64,000 bases of DNA, taken from positions 1,612,001 through 1,676,000 of the forward strand of contig OZ244921.1 in assembly GCA_965221755.1 (NCBI GenBank), read 5' to 3'. The stretch's first letter is position 1, and every line of letters begins with the position of its first letter. Below the pieces are notes generated by a model. It worked only from the letters and a program-made list of their open reading frames with translations, did no database searches and had not been told where the DNA came from. This document shows positions 17,431 to 26,025 of this stretch, in pieces. Source of the stretch: Azophilus sp965221755 (GTDB lineage Bacteria; Pseudomonadota; Gammaproteobacteria; Pseudomonadales; Azotimanducaceae). The translations under genes were made by a program, and so were the position numbers.

Positions 17431-18663
17431 CTAATACCCCGTCAACTCCATATAGCCCCGGCCGACGTCCCGGCCTTGGGCGTCCGTCACCCGCACCAGC
17501 CCCTCCCAATAGGTCAGCAGGGTGTCCATGCGCTGGTCGTCCAGCGCGGCGGCGATTTCAAATCGACGTTCACCCACCGCCAGCCGCCAGCGAATCGGCC
17601 ACTTTCTGCCCTCCTCGTCCCGCCAATGCCCGATCGGCGACAACTTGAAGTCGCTGGCCGACAGGAAGCGCGCCGCGCCGTCGGGATCGATCCAGGCGCC
17701 GTGATCGTAGGGATCCCGAGCGCCGTCGCGCCGCCGCAGCCGAAACGCCATGACGTCCTCGCCGCTGTCGAGCATCAACGCAAACCAATCCCAGCCCACC
17801 TGCGCAGGGCTAAGGGCGCTGGTGCTCCACTCCCGATCCAGCCAACCCCAGCCGGTGACCGGATGACGCTCGCCATCGACCTCCACGTGCCCGTCGGTCC
17901 GCAAGCGGGGCGCCGAGTAGTAGTGGGACGCCGAGCCCGGGCCCTTGGCCGACAGCCCGCCCTCGCCCTGCGGGACAAAGCCCTTCTCCGGGCGCATGGC
18001 CAGATCCACGGCGATGCCGTCCGCTGCGGCCCGCAGGCTCCAGCCCCCCGGCGCCATCACCAACCGCCAGTCCTCAAGCCAGGCCGCAGCTTGCCCGTCA
18101 GCCACTTCAACGCCCGCCAACTGCGGATGCCCGCGCGCCATCCGTTCCGCATGGCGATGCGTCCCGGCGGCCAAGTCCGTCAACGCAAAGTGGGCCAGGT
18201 AGGCTTGCCCGTTGCGCCACGGATCGGCCGGGTCTCCGCCGGGGAACAGCGCGCGGCGGAAGAGCGTGAACTGAACGCCGAACTCGTCTGAACCTGCGCG
18301 ACCTGACGGTCGCGCCGGAGTTTCGCGCCAGCGAAACTCCGGCGCGTCGGGTGGGTTGGCGGGCTTGGGGCGGGGCAGGGGTTCAGGGGGAGGGCGCGTC
18401 GGGGACGAGGCGACGGCTTGCAGCGCGAAGGTCAAGTACCACCACTCGCTGCGAAAGGCCGGATGCGCCCCGTGATCCTCCGGAAAGCGAAACGGGCGCG
18501 GGGACGACGCCTGGGCGTACCCTTGCGCCTCGTCGCCGCCGCCCAGCATGCGCCCGACTTGCAAGCCGTCGCCGCCGCCCGGCGCCCCATCGGCCGGCTC
18601 GCCGCCGCAACCGGGGACCGAGACGGCGACAACCGCCAACAGCGTCCAGCCGACGGCCTTCAA
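17431..18663 (-). CDS. AttH/CrtC-like lipoprotein of Att-type ABC system
   Basis: The 410-residue protein starts at TTG 18663, overlapping the permease stop by TTGA, so translation is probably coupled. A signal sequence (WTLLAVVAVSV) ends in a lipobox PGC, predicting an anchored lipoprotein. The rest is the CrtC/AttH lipocalin-like fold: EDHGAHPAFRSEWWY, FGVQFTLFRRAL, GWGWLDREWSTSAL and YWEGLVRVTDAQG near the end. Between SEWWYLTFAL and EFGVQFTLFRR, where relatives have a short loop, lies a Pro/Arg-rich insertion of about 40 residues, part of it encoded by a hairpin repeat (18297-18357). It works with the ATPase and permease encoded upstream. Confidence 0.85.
   Translation of the reverse strand: MKAVGWTLLAVVAVSVPGCGGEPADGAPGGGDGLQVGRMLGGGDEAQGYAQASSPRPFRFPEDHGAHPAFRSEWWYLTFALQAVASSPTRPPPEPLPRPKPANPPDAPEFRWRETPARPSGRAGSDEFGVQFTLFRRALFPGGDPADPWRNGQAYLAHFALTDLAAGTHRHAERMARGHPQLAGVEVADGQAAAWLEDWRLVMAPGGWSLRAAADGIAVDLAMRPEKGFVPQGEGGLSAKGPGSASHYYSAPRLRTDGHVEVDGERHPVTGWGWLDREWSTSALSPAQVGWDWFALMLDSGEDVMAFRLRRRDGARDPYDHGAWIDPDGAARFLSASDFKLSPIGHWRDEEGRKWPIRWRLAVGERRFEIAAALDDQRMDTLLTYWEGLVRVTDAQGRDVGRGYMELTGY
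18297..18357 (-). repeat. Composite palindromic repeat inserted in frame in attH-like gene
   Basis: Two hairpins lie side by side: CGCGACC-TGAC-GGTCGCG (18297-18314) and CGCCGGAGTTTCGC-GCCA-GCGAAACTCCGGCG (18313-18344). The trailing CGTCGGGTGGGT matches the arm of the 63185 copy. In the minus-strand gene it encodes APEFRWRETPARPSGRAG without breaking the frame. The same hairpins occur outside genes at 50750, 54773 and 63223. Confidence 0.8.
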
Positions 18664-21197
18664 GCGCGTTCCTCCGGCACGGGCAGGACGCTGGCGGCCA
18701 CCGCAGCGGCCAAGCCGAAGGTCACGGGCAAGGCCCAATCCGCTGCCGAAATCGACAGCGCCACGCTCCAGCCGAAGGCGCGGGGATTGATCACGTCGCA
18801 GAGAACCACGCCGATGAACAGCCCCAAGGGCAGCGCCAGAAGCACGGCGAACAAGCCGAGCGCGCCGCCTCGCGCAAGGGCGAGCCAGCGCTGTTCGCCG
18901 GCGCTCAAGCCGAGGGCGCGGAGCAGTGTGACGCTGGCCCTTTGATTGAGCCGCAGCGCCATCATCGCGTTGTACAGGCCGACGACGGCGACGATGAGCG
19001 CCACTAGGGTAAGCGCCCGGGTGATGGCGAAGGTGCGGTCAAAGACGTCGAGCGCCGCCGCCCGCAGCGCGGCCCGCTGACGCACCCGGACATCCGGCGC
19101 GGCGCGGGCAAGCCAGCGTTCAAGATCGGCAGCGGGCAGGCCGGACAGGGCGAGCCGGTCATAGTGCAGCGCGCCGAAGCGCTCGGCGGCGGCCTCGGCC
19201 TGGACCAGCAGGCGCGGCGCCACGTCGCCAAAGCCGGAGAACTCATGGACGATGCTCAGGGGTTCGCCGCCCACCGCCAAGGAGTCCCCCACCGACAAAC
19301 CGAACGCGCGCAGCAAAGCCTCGCTGGCCAAGGCTTGATCCGGCGCCAAGGCGCGGGCGTAGCCGTAGCGGGCCGTCTCGGCCACCGCGAATTCGGCGTA
19401 GCCGATTTGCACGTTGCGCCCCTGCAGGCGGATGGTGCGCTCGCCCAAGGGCACGGCCGTTGCGCCGGGATGCGCCTCCCGCAAGTCGCGGGCCAAGGCG
19501 GCGCCGTCCCGGTCGCGCAACTCCACAAAGAAGTCGTGGGCCAGGCGCTGGTCCAGCATCCGCATGAAGTCCCGCTCGAAGCTGCCCACCATCAGCCCAA
19601 TGCCAACGCTGGCGCCGACCGCCAGGATCAACGCCCCGACGGCCACGCCCAAATCGGCTTCATGCCAAGTGGCTTCGCGCAGCGCCAGCCGCAACAGCAA
19701 CCCGTTGCGAGTCTTTGCGGCTGCCGCGCCTGGGCCGCCATGGCGGTTGCCGCCGCCCGTTCCGCGCCCCGCAAAGGCATCGCGCAGCCACCGCAGCAAC
19801 GGGCCAACCCAGGCCGTGGCGACCAAGCTCCCCGCCAGCACGGCCAGGAAGCCGCCGTAGAGGCCCGTTTCCTCAAGGGTCATGCCAGCGGCGATCAGCG
19901 CCAACCCAACGACCGTCCCACCCCAACGCCGGCCCCTGCCGCCCGCCTGCGGCTGAAGCAAGCCCGGCGCACGGCGCATGAAGGCCACCCCTGCGCCCAC
20001 CAAGGCAACGGCAAATCCGGAGAAGAGCGCCTTGATCAGAACCGCCGCCGACATCTCCATGGCCGGCGGCGCGGCGATGCCCGCCATCGACAGGCGCAGC
20101 AGCAGCGCCGCCAATCCATGGCCGCCGGCGATGCCAACCAAGGTCGCCAACCCAGCCAGCGCGCCGATGGCGCCAAGGAAGCCGACGGCAAGCTCCCGCC
20201 GGCTGACGCCCAATGCCGCAAGCCGGGTCAGCAGCAGCTGTTGGCGACGCAGCGACAGCACGCAGACCTGGTGGATGATGAACCAGGCCACCACCAAGGC
20301 GAGCAGCCCCAACGCGCCGCGGGTGAACAGCACGGAGTTGCCGAACTGCTGCTCGGGACGAACGGAAGCCACCGGACGAACCGTCCAACCGGCCAGGCGC
20401 TCGACGTCCGCAGGCAGGCCGGCGGCCAGCCCCGGAAACAGCCGCTCCAAGGCATCGCGCGCGCCCTTGAAGGGCGTCTTGAGCGACAGGGCGACATAGC
20501 TCAAGTGATCCGCTGGCTCATTCAGCAGCGCCAAGGCGTCGCCGAGGTCCGCAAACAGGGCGCCCTCAAGGCCCGCATCCACCACTTCGGCCACCGTCCA
20601 ACGCTCACCCGCCAACTGCAGGACGGCCTCCGGCGCCAGTTCCAAACTGGCATCGGCGCGGATCGAATTGCGCCTTGCCGCCGCGCCTGAATCCGGCGCC
20701 GCCAAGCGAAAGCCGTCCGCGCCGAGAATCTGGTAGCGCCGCCCAGATTCAACCCGCTGACCCTGAACGACGGGCGTGACCCACTCCACTTGCGGCAGCT
20801 TGCCCGCCCGCCATTGGCGGCGCAGGTCGAAGTAGTCGGCCATGGTGGCGTCCGCCCGCTCGGCGATGTGGGTGACGCCGCGCAGATGCGGCGCGGCGCG
20901 GGCGCCGAGCTGGTCGCTGACCGCCAATCCCAGCAAATGGGTGGCCACCGTCGAGGCGACGCCCAAGGCGATGCCGAGCCCGGCGGTCAGCGTAGCCCAG
21001 GGCGCGCGCGCGAAGAACCGGACGAAGGCGCGCAGCAGCAGCGTCCGCCGGGCCGCGCTCAACGCCTGGTCCGCCAAATGCGTTGCTCCAGCCAAATCAA
21101 GGGCGTGATGCCGGGCGAACGCACGCCTTCGGGGCGGTTCGGTTGGCGTTGGAGTTCCGCCAAAGCGAAGCTTCTTCTCCACGGGCCAAGCTGCCAA
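18660..21197 (-). CDS. FtsX-like ABC permease (AttF/AttG-type fusion)
   Basis: The frame of up to 845 residues has two FtsX-type halves. First: RAFVRFFARAPWATLTAGLG, then a large periplasmic part and membrane segments around LGLLALVVAWFIIHQVCVL and FLGAIGALAGLATLVG. Second: ADLGVAVGALILAVGASV, another periplasmic part, then LTLVALIVAVVGLYNAMMAL and VLLALPLGLFIGVVL. In Agrobacterium the two halves are separate AttF and AttG proteins. The ATPase gene precedes it by 13 bp and the AttH-like lipoprotein follows with overlap. The N-terminus is uncertain: the codons right after the ATPase stop also give a plausible start in another frame (MRWQLGPWRRSF), so a frameshift near 21060 is possible. Confidence 0.82.
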   Translation of the reverse strand: MAAWPVEKKLRFGGTPTPTEPPRRRAFARHHALDLAGATHLADQALSAARRTLLLRAFVRFFARAPWATLTAGLGIALGVASTVATHLLGLAVSDQLGARAAPHLRGVTHIAERADATMADYFDLRRQWRAGKLPQVEWVTPVVQGQRVESGRRYQILGADGFRLAAPDSGAAARRNSIRADASLELAPEAVLQLAGERWTVAEVVDAGLEGALFADLGDALALLNEPADHLSYVALSLKTPFKGARDALERLFPGLAAGLPADVERLAGWTVRPVASVRPEQQFGNSVLFTRGALGLLALVVAWFIIHQVCVLSLRRQQLLLTRLAALGVSRRELAVGFLGAIGALAGLATLVGIAGGHGLAALLLRLSMAGIAAPPAMEMSAAVLIKALFSGFAVALVGAGVAFMRRAPGLLQPQAGGRGRRWGGTVVGLALIAAGMTLEETGLYGGFLAVLAGSLVATAWVGPLLRWLRDAFAGRGTGGGNRHGGPGAAAAKTRNGLLLRLALREATWHEADLGVAVGALILAVGASVGIGLMVGSFERDFMRMLDQRLAHDFFVELRDRDGAALARDLREAHPGATAVPLGERTIRLQGRNVQIGYAEFAVAETARYGYARALAPDQALASEALLRAFGLSVGDSLAVGGEPLSIVHEFSGFGDVAPRLLVQAEAAAERFGALHYDRLALSGLPAADLERWLARAAPDVRVRQRAALRAAALDVFDRTFAITRALTLVALIVAVVGLYNAMMALRLNQRASVTLLRALGLSAGEQRWLALARGGALGLFAVLLALPLGLFIGVVLCDVINPRAFGWSVALSISAADWALPVTFGLAAAVAASVLPVPEERA

Positions 21198-21209
21198 CGC
21201 ATCAGGGCC

Positions 21210-21872
21210 TCAATGGGCGAGTTCAACGATGCGGTCGGCGCGTTCGGCCACCGCGGCGCTGTGGGTGGCGACGACCAGAGCGCTGCCGCGCCGCCGGGCC
21301 TCGTCGAAGAGGGCATCCGCCACCTGCTCGCTGTGGCCCGCGTCAAGATTGCCGGTCGGCTCATCGGCCAGCACGATGGCCGGTTCGTGGGCCAGCGCCC
21401 GGGCGATGGCCACCCGCTGCTGCTCGCCGCCCGACAGCGTCTCCGGATAGGCGTCAAGCCGGTCGCCGAGCCCCAAGGCTGCGAGCCGCTGCGCCGCTTC
21501 GGGCAGGCGCTGGCCGAGCTTGTTCAGCGCTAGGGGCAAGGCGACGTTCTCCAGCACGGTGAGGGTCGGCACCAGATTGAAGAATTGGAACACATAGCCA
21601 ACGGCGCGACGGCGCAGCGCCGTTCGCTCGGATTCGCGCAGACCGGCCAATTCGTGGTCGCGGCCGTCGTGGCGAAGCGTGAGCGCGCCGGCGTCAACCG
21701 GCAGCAGGCCGGCCATCAGGTTGAGCAACGTGGACTTGCCGGAGCCGCTGGGGCCGCACAAGGCCACCGACTCGCCTGCGGCCACCTCAAGGCTGAATTC
21801 GTCAATCACCCGCCGGTGCCGGGCGCCGTCGCCGAAGCCCTTGCGAACGCGGCGCAAGCGGATGGCGCTCAT
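21210..21872 (-). CDS. ABC transporter ATP-binding protein (AttE/LolD-like)
   Basis: The 220-residue ATPase has Walker A GPSGSGKST (residues 40-48), Q-loop FQFFNLVPTLTV, signature LSGGEQQRVAIARALAHEP, Walker B IVLADEPTGNLD and the switch His in VATHS. These are features of the MacB/LolD class that pairs with FtsX-like permeases. First gene of the three-gene attE-(FG)-H-like operon. Such systems move lipids, lipoproteins or peptides across or out of the inner membrane; the substrate here is unknown. The start ATG at 21872 follows the divergent ribbon-helix-helix gene by about 100 bp. Confidence 0.9.
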   Translation of the reverse strand: MSAIRLRRVRKGFGDGARHRRVIDEFSLEVAAGESVALCGPSGSGKSTLLNLMAGLLPVDAGALTLRHDGRDHELAGLRESERTALRRRAVGYVFQFFNLVPTLTVLENVALPLALNKLGQRLPEAAQRLAALGLGDRLDAYPETLSGGEQQRVAIARALAHEPAIVLADEPTGNLDAGHSEQVADALFDEARRRGSALVVATHSAAVAERADRIVELAH

Positions 21873-21972
21873 TTGTTCCTCGCAGCGCGAACGAGTACAT
21901 TAGGAGCCTCCAAGCAGCAGTGCGGACTTGGCATCCCACCTCTCCCCAAAACAGCAGTATCAAAACAAAGTC

Positions 21973-22269
21973 ATGTCGGAACGACCGTACAAATTCGTCG
22001 TGCGGCTGCCTGCGGCAATGCGCGATCAGGTGGCCGAAGCCGCGTCCCACTACCGGCGCAGCATGAACTCGGAGATTGTAGCGCGGCTGGAGCAGTCGTT
22101 CGGCGTGCTGCCGCGCGGTTCCACGGAGCGGGCGGTCGCGCCGCCGCTGCATCCGCACATCGAGGCCATCTTCCGCAGCACGCTCAATGACAGCGAGCAG
22201 TCGTTGATCAAGGTCTTCCGCCGCCTTGACGGGCCCCGCCAACGGGCCTTGCTTGACCTGCTGAGTTGA
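21973..22269 (+). CDS. Arc-family ribbon-helix-helix DNA-binding protein
   Basis: The 98-residue protein from ATG 21973 begins SERPYKFVVRLPAAMRDQVAEAA, then SHYRRSMNSEIVARLEQSF. This is the Arc/MetJ-like ribbon-helix-helix: a beta strand with basic residues followed by two helices and the conserved SMNSEI turn. The C-terminal 45 residues are not recognised. It probably acts as a local repressor. It is divergent from the attE-like ATPase and convergent with the betaine-type ABC permease gene, ending 7 bp from its stop. A TTG at 21928 is a weaker alternative start. Confidence 0.82.
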   Translation: MSERPYKFVVRLPAAMRDQVAEAASHYRRSMNSEIVARLEQSFGVLPRGSTERAVAPPLHPHIEAIFRSTLNDSEQSLIKVFRRLDGPRQRALLDLLS

Positions 22270-22275
22270 TTGCGC

Positions 22276-23811
22276 CTACCTCGCCCGCAAATGGCCGGGC
22301 ACCGCGACGCGCTCCACGCCCTCGAAGAGCAGTTCGGTGGCGATCGCCAGCAACGCGGCGGGCACGGCGCCCTGCAGAATCAAGGAGACGTCGTTCAGCG
22401 CCAAGCCGGTGACGATCGGGTCGCCCAAGCCGCCCGCGCCGATGAAGGCCGCCAGGGTGGCGGTGCCGATGTTGATCACCGCCGCGGTGCGGATGCCGGT
22501 CAGCACGCTCGGCATGGACAACGGCAGATGGACGTGGCGAATCTGCTCGCGCCGGGACAGGCCCATGGCGTCCGCGACGCGCAGCAGGGTGGGATCGATG
22601 GTGGTCAGCGCAGTGACGGTGTTGCGCACCACCGGCAGCAGCGAATAGAGGAACAACGCCACCACCGCCGGGACGGCGCCAATGCCGAACAACGGAATCA
22701 TCAGCGCCAACAGGGCGATGCTCGGCACGGTCTGCAGCAGGCCGCACAGATAGACCGCCAGGCGCGCCGCCAGCGCCCGGCGAAAGATCAGCAGGCTCAG
22801 CAGGAGACCCGCAACCACTGCCGCGCCGAGCGCCGTCACGGTCAATTTCAGGTGTTGCGCCGTGTTGGCGGCCAAGCTGCGCCAGAGGCCGTCGCCGCCC
22901 GCCTCGGCGGCCACGCCACGCTCGCCCAGAAAGCCCGCAGCCGCTTCGGCGAAGCTCAAGCCATCCACCACCACGGCGGCGTTGAGCGCCTGCGCCGCCG
23001 CATCGTCCAGGCTGCCGCCCAGGGTTTCCAGCGCCGCAATGACCCCGGCGCCAAGATCGGCCCGCACCAAGGGCGCTGCCAGGTATTGGGGGAAGAAGCG
23101 CCGGTCGTCCTCCAGCAGCACCAGATCGTGGCGCAACAGCTCCCCGTCGGTGGAGTAGGCATCGGTGACGTCCAACGAGCCCGCCGCGATGGCTTGGTAG
23201 GCCAGGGCGTGCTCGATGCCCGTGGCGCGCAATGACAGCCCGTAGGCTCGCTGCAGCCCCGGCCAGCCATCCTCCCGTTCCAGGAATTCGTGGCTGAAAG
23301 CCAGCTTCAAGTCGGGATGCCCGGCCAGGTCGCCGATCCGGGCCAAGCCCAGCGCTTGCGCCTGCTCGCGCCGCACGGCGATGGCGTAGGTGTTGTTGAA
23401 GCCGAACGGCCGCAACAGGCGCAGGCCGTCGTCCTTGAGCCGTCGGTTGATGGCTTCGCGGGAGGCGTCGCGGCCGAGCTTCAATATCGCTTGGCTCAGG
23501 GTGCCGGTGTACTCCATGTAGAGGTCTATCTCGCCGGCCACGAGGGCGTCAAAGGCGATCAGCGTGCCGCCGAGGCCAAAGCGGCGCTGCACCGCAAAGC
23601 CCTTGGACTCAAGCAGTTGGGCGGCAATTTCCGAGAGCAGGTAGGACTCGTTGCCGTTCTTGCTGGCAATGCGGATGGGGTCGGCGGCATGGCCTGCCGC
23701 CGCCGCCAGCATCAACGCCAGCGCCGGGCCGCGCCACCGCCGCGGCGGCGTCCCGACCTCGCCTTGATTCGAGGACGTTCCATGGCGGCCCCGGCCCCGA
23801 CGCGCGTTCAC
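22276..23811 (-). CDS. Osmoprotectant ABC transporter, fused substrate-binding and permease protein
   Basis: The 511-residue protein joins an OpuAC/ProX-type substrate-binding domain (about 45-295: IRIASKNGNESYLLSEIAAQ, DLYMEYTGTLSQAIL, FNNTYAIAVRREQA, DVTDAYSTDGEL) to a C-terminal permease domain with several membrane segments and the EAA-like motif ADAMGLSRREQIRHVHLPLS near 425. A signal-like LALMLAAAAGHA precedes the first domain. Here the binding domain comes first, unlike many fused relatives where the permease leads. Starts at GTG 23811, overlapping the ATPase stop by 4 bp. It imports glycine betaine, choline, carnitine or similar compounds; the exact ligand is not known. Confidence 0.88.
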   Translation of the reverse strand: MNARRGRGRHGTSSNQGEVGTPPRRWRGPALALMLAAAAGHAADPIRIASKNGNESYLLSEIAAQLLESKGFAVQRRFGLGGTLIAFDALVAGEIDLYMEYTGTLSQAILKLGRDASREAINRRLKDDGLRLLRPFGFNNTYAIAVRREQAQALGLARIGDLAGHPDLKLAFSHEFLEREDGWPGLQRAYGLSLRATGIEHALAYQAIAAGSLDVTDAYSTDGELLRHDLVLLEDDRRFFPQYLAAPLVRADLGAGVIAALETLGGSLDDAAAQALNAAVVVDGLSFAEAAAGFLGERGVAAEAGGDGLWRSLAANTAQHLKLTVTALGAAVVAGLLLSLLIFRRALAARLAVYLCGLLQTVPSIALLALMIPLFGIGAVPAVVALFLYSLLPVVRNTVTALTTIDPTLLRVADAMGLSRREQIRHVHLPLSMPSVLTGIRTAAVINIGTATLAAFIGAGGLGDPIVTGLALNDVSLILQGAVPAALLAIATELLFEGVERVAVPGHLRAR

Positions 23812-24545
23812 AACTGCCGGCTCACAAGCTGTTCGACGTAAGGGTCGCCGGGCGCGCTCACCACCTCGTCCGTGGCGCCCGAACGGATCACCCGGCCGGC
23901 CCGCAGGATGACCAGCCGGTCGCCCAGATGAACCGCCTCGCGCATGTCGTGGGTGACCAGCACCGTGCTGACGCCCTCGTGGCGTTGAACGAACTCAAAG
24001 CGTTCGTAAATGCCGACTCGGGTAATGGGATCGACCGCCGAGAAGGGTTCGTCGAGCAGCAGCAGGTGCGGCTTCAACATCAAGGCCCGGCACAGGCCCA
24101 CCCGCTGCTGCTGCCCGCCCGACAGCTGATGCGGATAGCGCCGGGAGACCGCCTCCGGCAGGTCCATCTCCGCAAGCAGTTCCGCATAGCGCGATTCGAT
24201 GGCGTCCTGCGGCCAGCCTTCGAGCTGGGCCAGCAGCACCACGTTTTGGCGGTTGGTGAGATGCGGAAACAGCCCGGCGCCCTGCACCGCATAGCCAATG
24301 CGGCGGCGGAAGCGCTCGGCCGCTTGGCGGGGGACGGCTTCGCCGAACACCCGCACCTGCCCGGCATCGGGCCGCAGCACGCCGTTGATGAGCTGCAGCA
24401 GCGTGGTCTTGCCGCTGCCGCTCTCGCCGACCACGGCGGTGGTCAGGCCTGCCGGAAAGCTCAGGTTGACGCCATCAACCACCGGAACGCCGCCGAAGGC
24501 CTTGGCCACGCCGTCGAATTGAACCGCCTCAGCAGCCAAGTTCAC
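23808..24545 (-). CDS. Osmoprotectant ABC transporter ATP-binding protein (OpuCA/ProV-like)
   Basis: The 245-residue ATPase from GTG 24545 (VNLAAEAVQFDGVAKAFGG) has Walker A GESGSGKTT, signature LSGGQQQRVGLCRALM, Walker B LLLLDEPFSAVD and VLVTHDM with the switch His. It ends soon after the core, without the CBS domains of longer ProV proteins. It powers the fused permease/binding protein encoded next, with a GTGA overlap. Its start lies inside the 3' end of the exonuclease I gene (17-bp overlap), so the three genes are probably one transcript. Frame upstream of 24545 is antisense-like and should be ignored. Confidence 0.88.
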   Translation of the reverse strand: MNLAAEAVQFDGVAKAFGGVPVVDGVNLSFPAGLTTAVVGESGSGKTTLLQLINGVLRPDAGQVRVFGEAVPRQAAERFRRRIGYAVQGAGLFPHLTNRQNVVLLAQLEGWPQDAIESRYAELLAEMDLPEAVSRRYPHQLSGGQQQRVGLCRALMLKPHLLLLDEPFSAVDPITRVGIYERFEFVQRHEGVSTVLVTHDMREAVHLGDRLVILRAGRVIRSGATDEVVSAPGDPYVEQLVSRQL

Positions 24546-25938
24546 GCTTAAGCCCGTCCAGGTGGGCGCGAATCGCCTGCAAAACCCGGTCGCCGTCCGT
24601 GCCCTGACCGCCCAACTCCTCCAGCCGCGCTTCCACTTGGGCCATGGTGCGCCAGCGGGCTTCGTCCGCGTGGAGCTTGGCCACCACCCAGCCTCGCCAC
24701 TGCGCCCGCTCGGCATCGGTCAGGCGCTCCGGGAAGCTGCGGGCCTTCACGCGCTTGGCCAGCTCCGGCAGGCGCGGATCGTCGTAGTCCAAGTCGAGCC
24801 AGCGGCCCTCGGCCAAGGCCCGGTTGAAGCTCAGGCAACGGTGGCGATCGTCGTCGCCCAGAAAGCCGTCGTAGAGCGCCGCCTCCACATCCGCCGCCGC
24901 CAGCGGCCGCTCCTGGCGGTAAACGTCCTCAATCTTGCGTTCCACGCCCGCCCGGCGCAGCCGCCGAAGCCGCTCGGCCACCAAGTCGGCGTCATAGCCC
25001 AAGCGCTCCGCATCGGCTGGCCTGACCACCGACAGGGGCGCGATGAATGGGCACCTGTTCAGTCGGATCTCCTTGAGCGGTGGCCGAACCGGGGCATCGG
25101 CGTCGAACAGCGCTTCGCGGATCTGATCGGCATCCCACTCGATCAGCGGCTCAATGTCCTCGCCCAAGTCGGCAACGATGACGGAGTTGCCGTTGGCGGG
25201 ATGCCGGCCGACCGCAGCCACCGGGGCAAAGCCGCAGCGGCGGCGCGGGTACTTGCCGGAGACGTGCGCCAGCGCCCGGCCGCCCAAGGGCAGCAGCAGG
25301 TCGCTGGCTTGGCGCTTGAACCGCAGCTTAAGAAAGTAGGCGAAGAGCTTGGGCTGCCGGTCCTTGAGCAGGCGGGCCAACGCCACCGTGGCGGTGACGT
25401 CGGACAGCGCATCGTGGGCCTGCCCGTGCTCCAAGCCGTTGGCCTCGGTCAGGGCCGCCAGGCTGTGCGTCGGCAGGCCGTCGTCGTCCCGGGGCCACTC
25501 GATGCCTTCGGGACGCAGCGCGCCTGCCGCCCGGACCAGATCCATGAGGTCCCAGCGGGAGTTGCCGTCCTGCCACTCCCGGGCGTAGGGGTCCATCAGG
25601 TTGCGGTAGAGGCCGTGGCGAATGAACTCGTCATCGAAACGCAGGTTGTTGTATCCCGCCACGCAAGTGCACGGCACCGAGAACAGGGCGTTGATCCTGG
25701 CCAAGGCGCGCCACTCGGAGAGGCCCTCCTGCCGGGTGCGCTGCGGCGTGATGCCGGTGACGAGGGCCGCATCCGGCTCCGGCAGCACGTCGTCGGGCAA
25801 CTGGACGTAGGTGACGAACTCATCCCCAGCCGGCTCCAGGTCCGGGCCGGTCCGCAGCCCGGCAAACTGCAGGATGCGGTCCCAGCGCGGCTCGGCGCCG
25901 GAGGTCTCCAGATCGTACCAGTAGAAGCTTTCAGCCAA
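24529..25938 (-). CDS. sbcB: Exodeoxyribonuclease I
   Basis: The 469-residue protein is a DnaQ-fold 3'-5' exonuclease acting on single-stranded DNA in recombination and mismatch repair. The catalytic DEDD motifs are visible: FYWYDLETSG at the N-terminus (D-E), NNLRFDDEF, and HDALSDVTATVALAR with the third Asp and His. The central SH3-like and C-terminal helical parts (IAPLSVVRPADAERLG, FLGDDDRHRC) follow E. coli SbcB order. The TTG at 25938 is chosen because a GGGGGAGGGG ribosome site precedes it and homologues begin at this point; the ORF opens earlier at 25995. Confidence 0.92.
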   Translation of the reverse strand: MAESFYWYDLETSGAEPRWDRILQFAGLRTGPDLEPAGDEFVTYVQLPDDVLPEPDAALVTGITPQRTRQEGLSEWRALARINALFSVPCTCVAGYNNLRFDDEFIRHGLYRNLMDPYAREWQDGNSRWDLMDLVRAAGALRPEGIEWPRDDDGLPTHSLAALTEANGLEHGQAHDALSDVTATVALARLLKDRQPKLFAYFLKLRFKRQASDLLLPLGGRALAHVSGKYPRRRCGFAPVAAVGRHPANGNSVIVADLGEDIEPLIEWDADQIREALFDADAPVRPPLKEIRLNRCPFIAPLSVVRPADAERLGYDADLVAERLRRLRRAGVERKIEDVYRQERPLAAADVEAALYDGFLGDDDRHRCLSFNRALAEGRWLDLDYDDPRLPELAKRVKARSFPERLTDAERAQWRGWVVAKLHADEARWRTMAQVEARLEELGGQGTDGDRVLQAIRAHLDGLKRELGC

Positions 25939-26025
25939 CGCGCCCCTCCCCCGTGAATTCCGGCGGCGCAGGCTCCTAGGCCAGCCAAGTTGCAAAGCGC
26001 CGCCGGCTGCGGCAATCTCGAAGCA

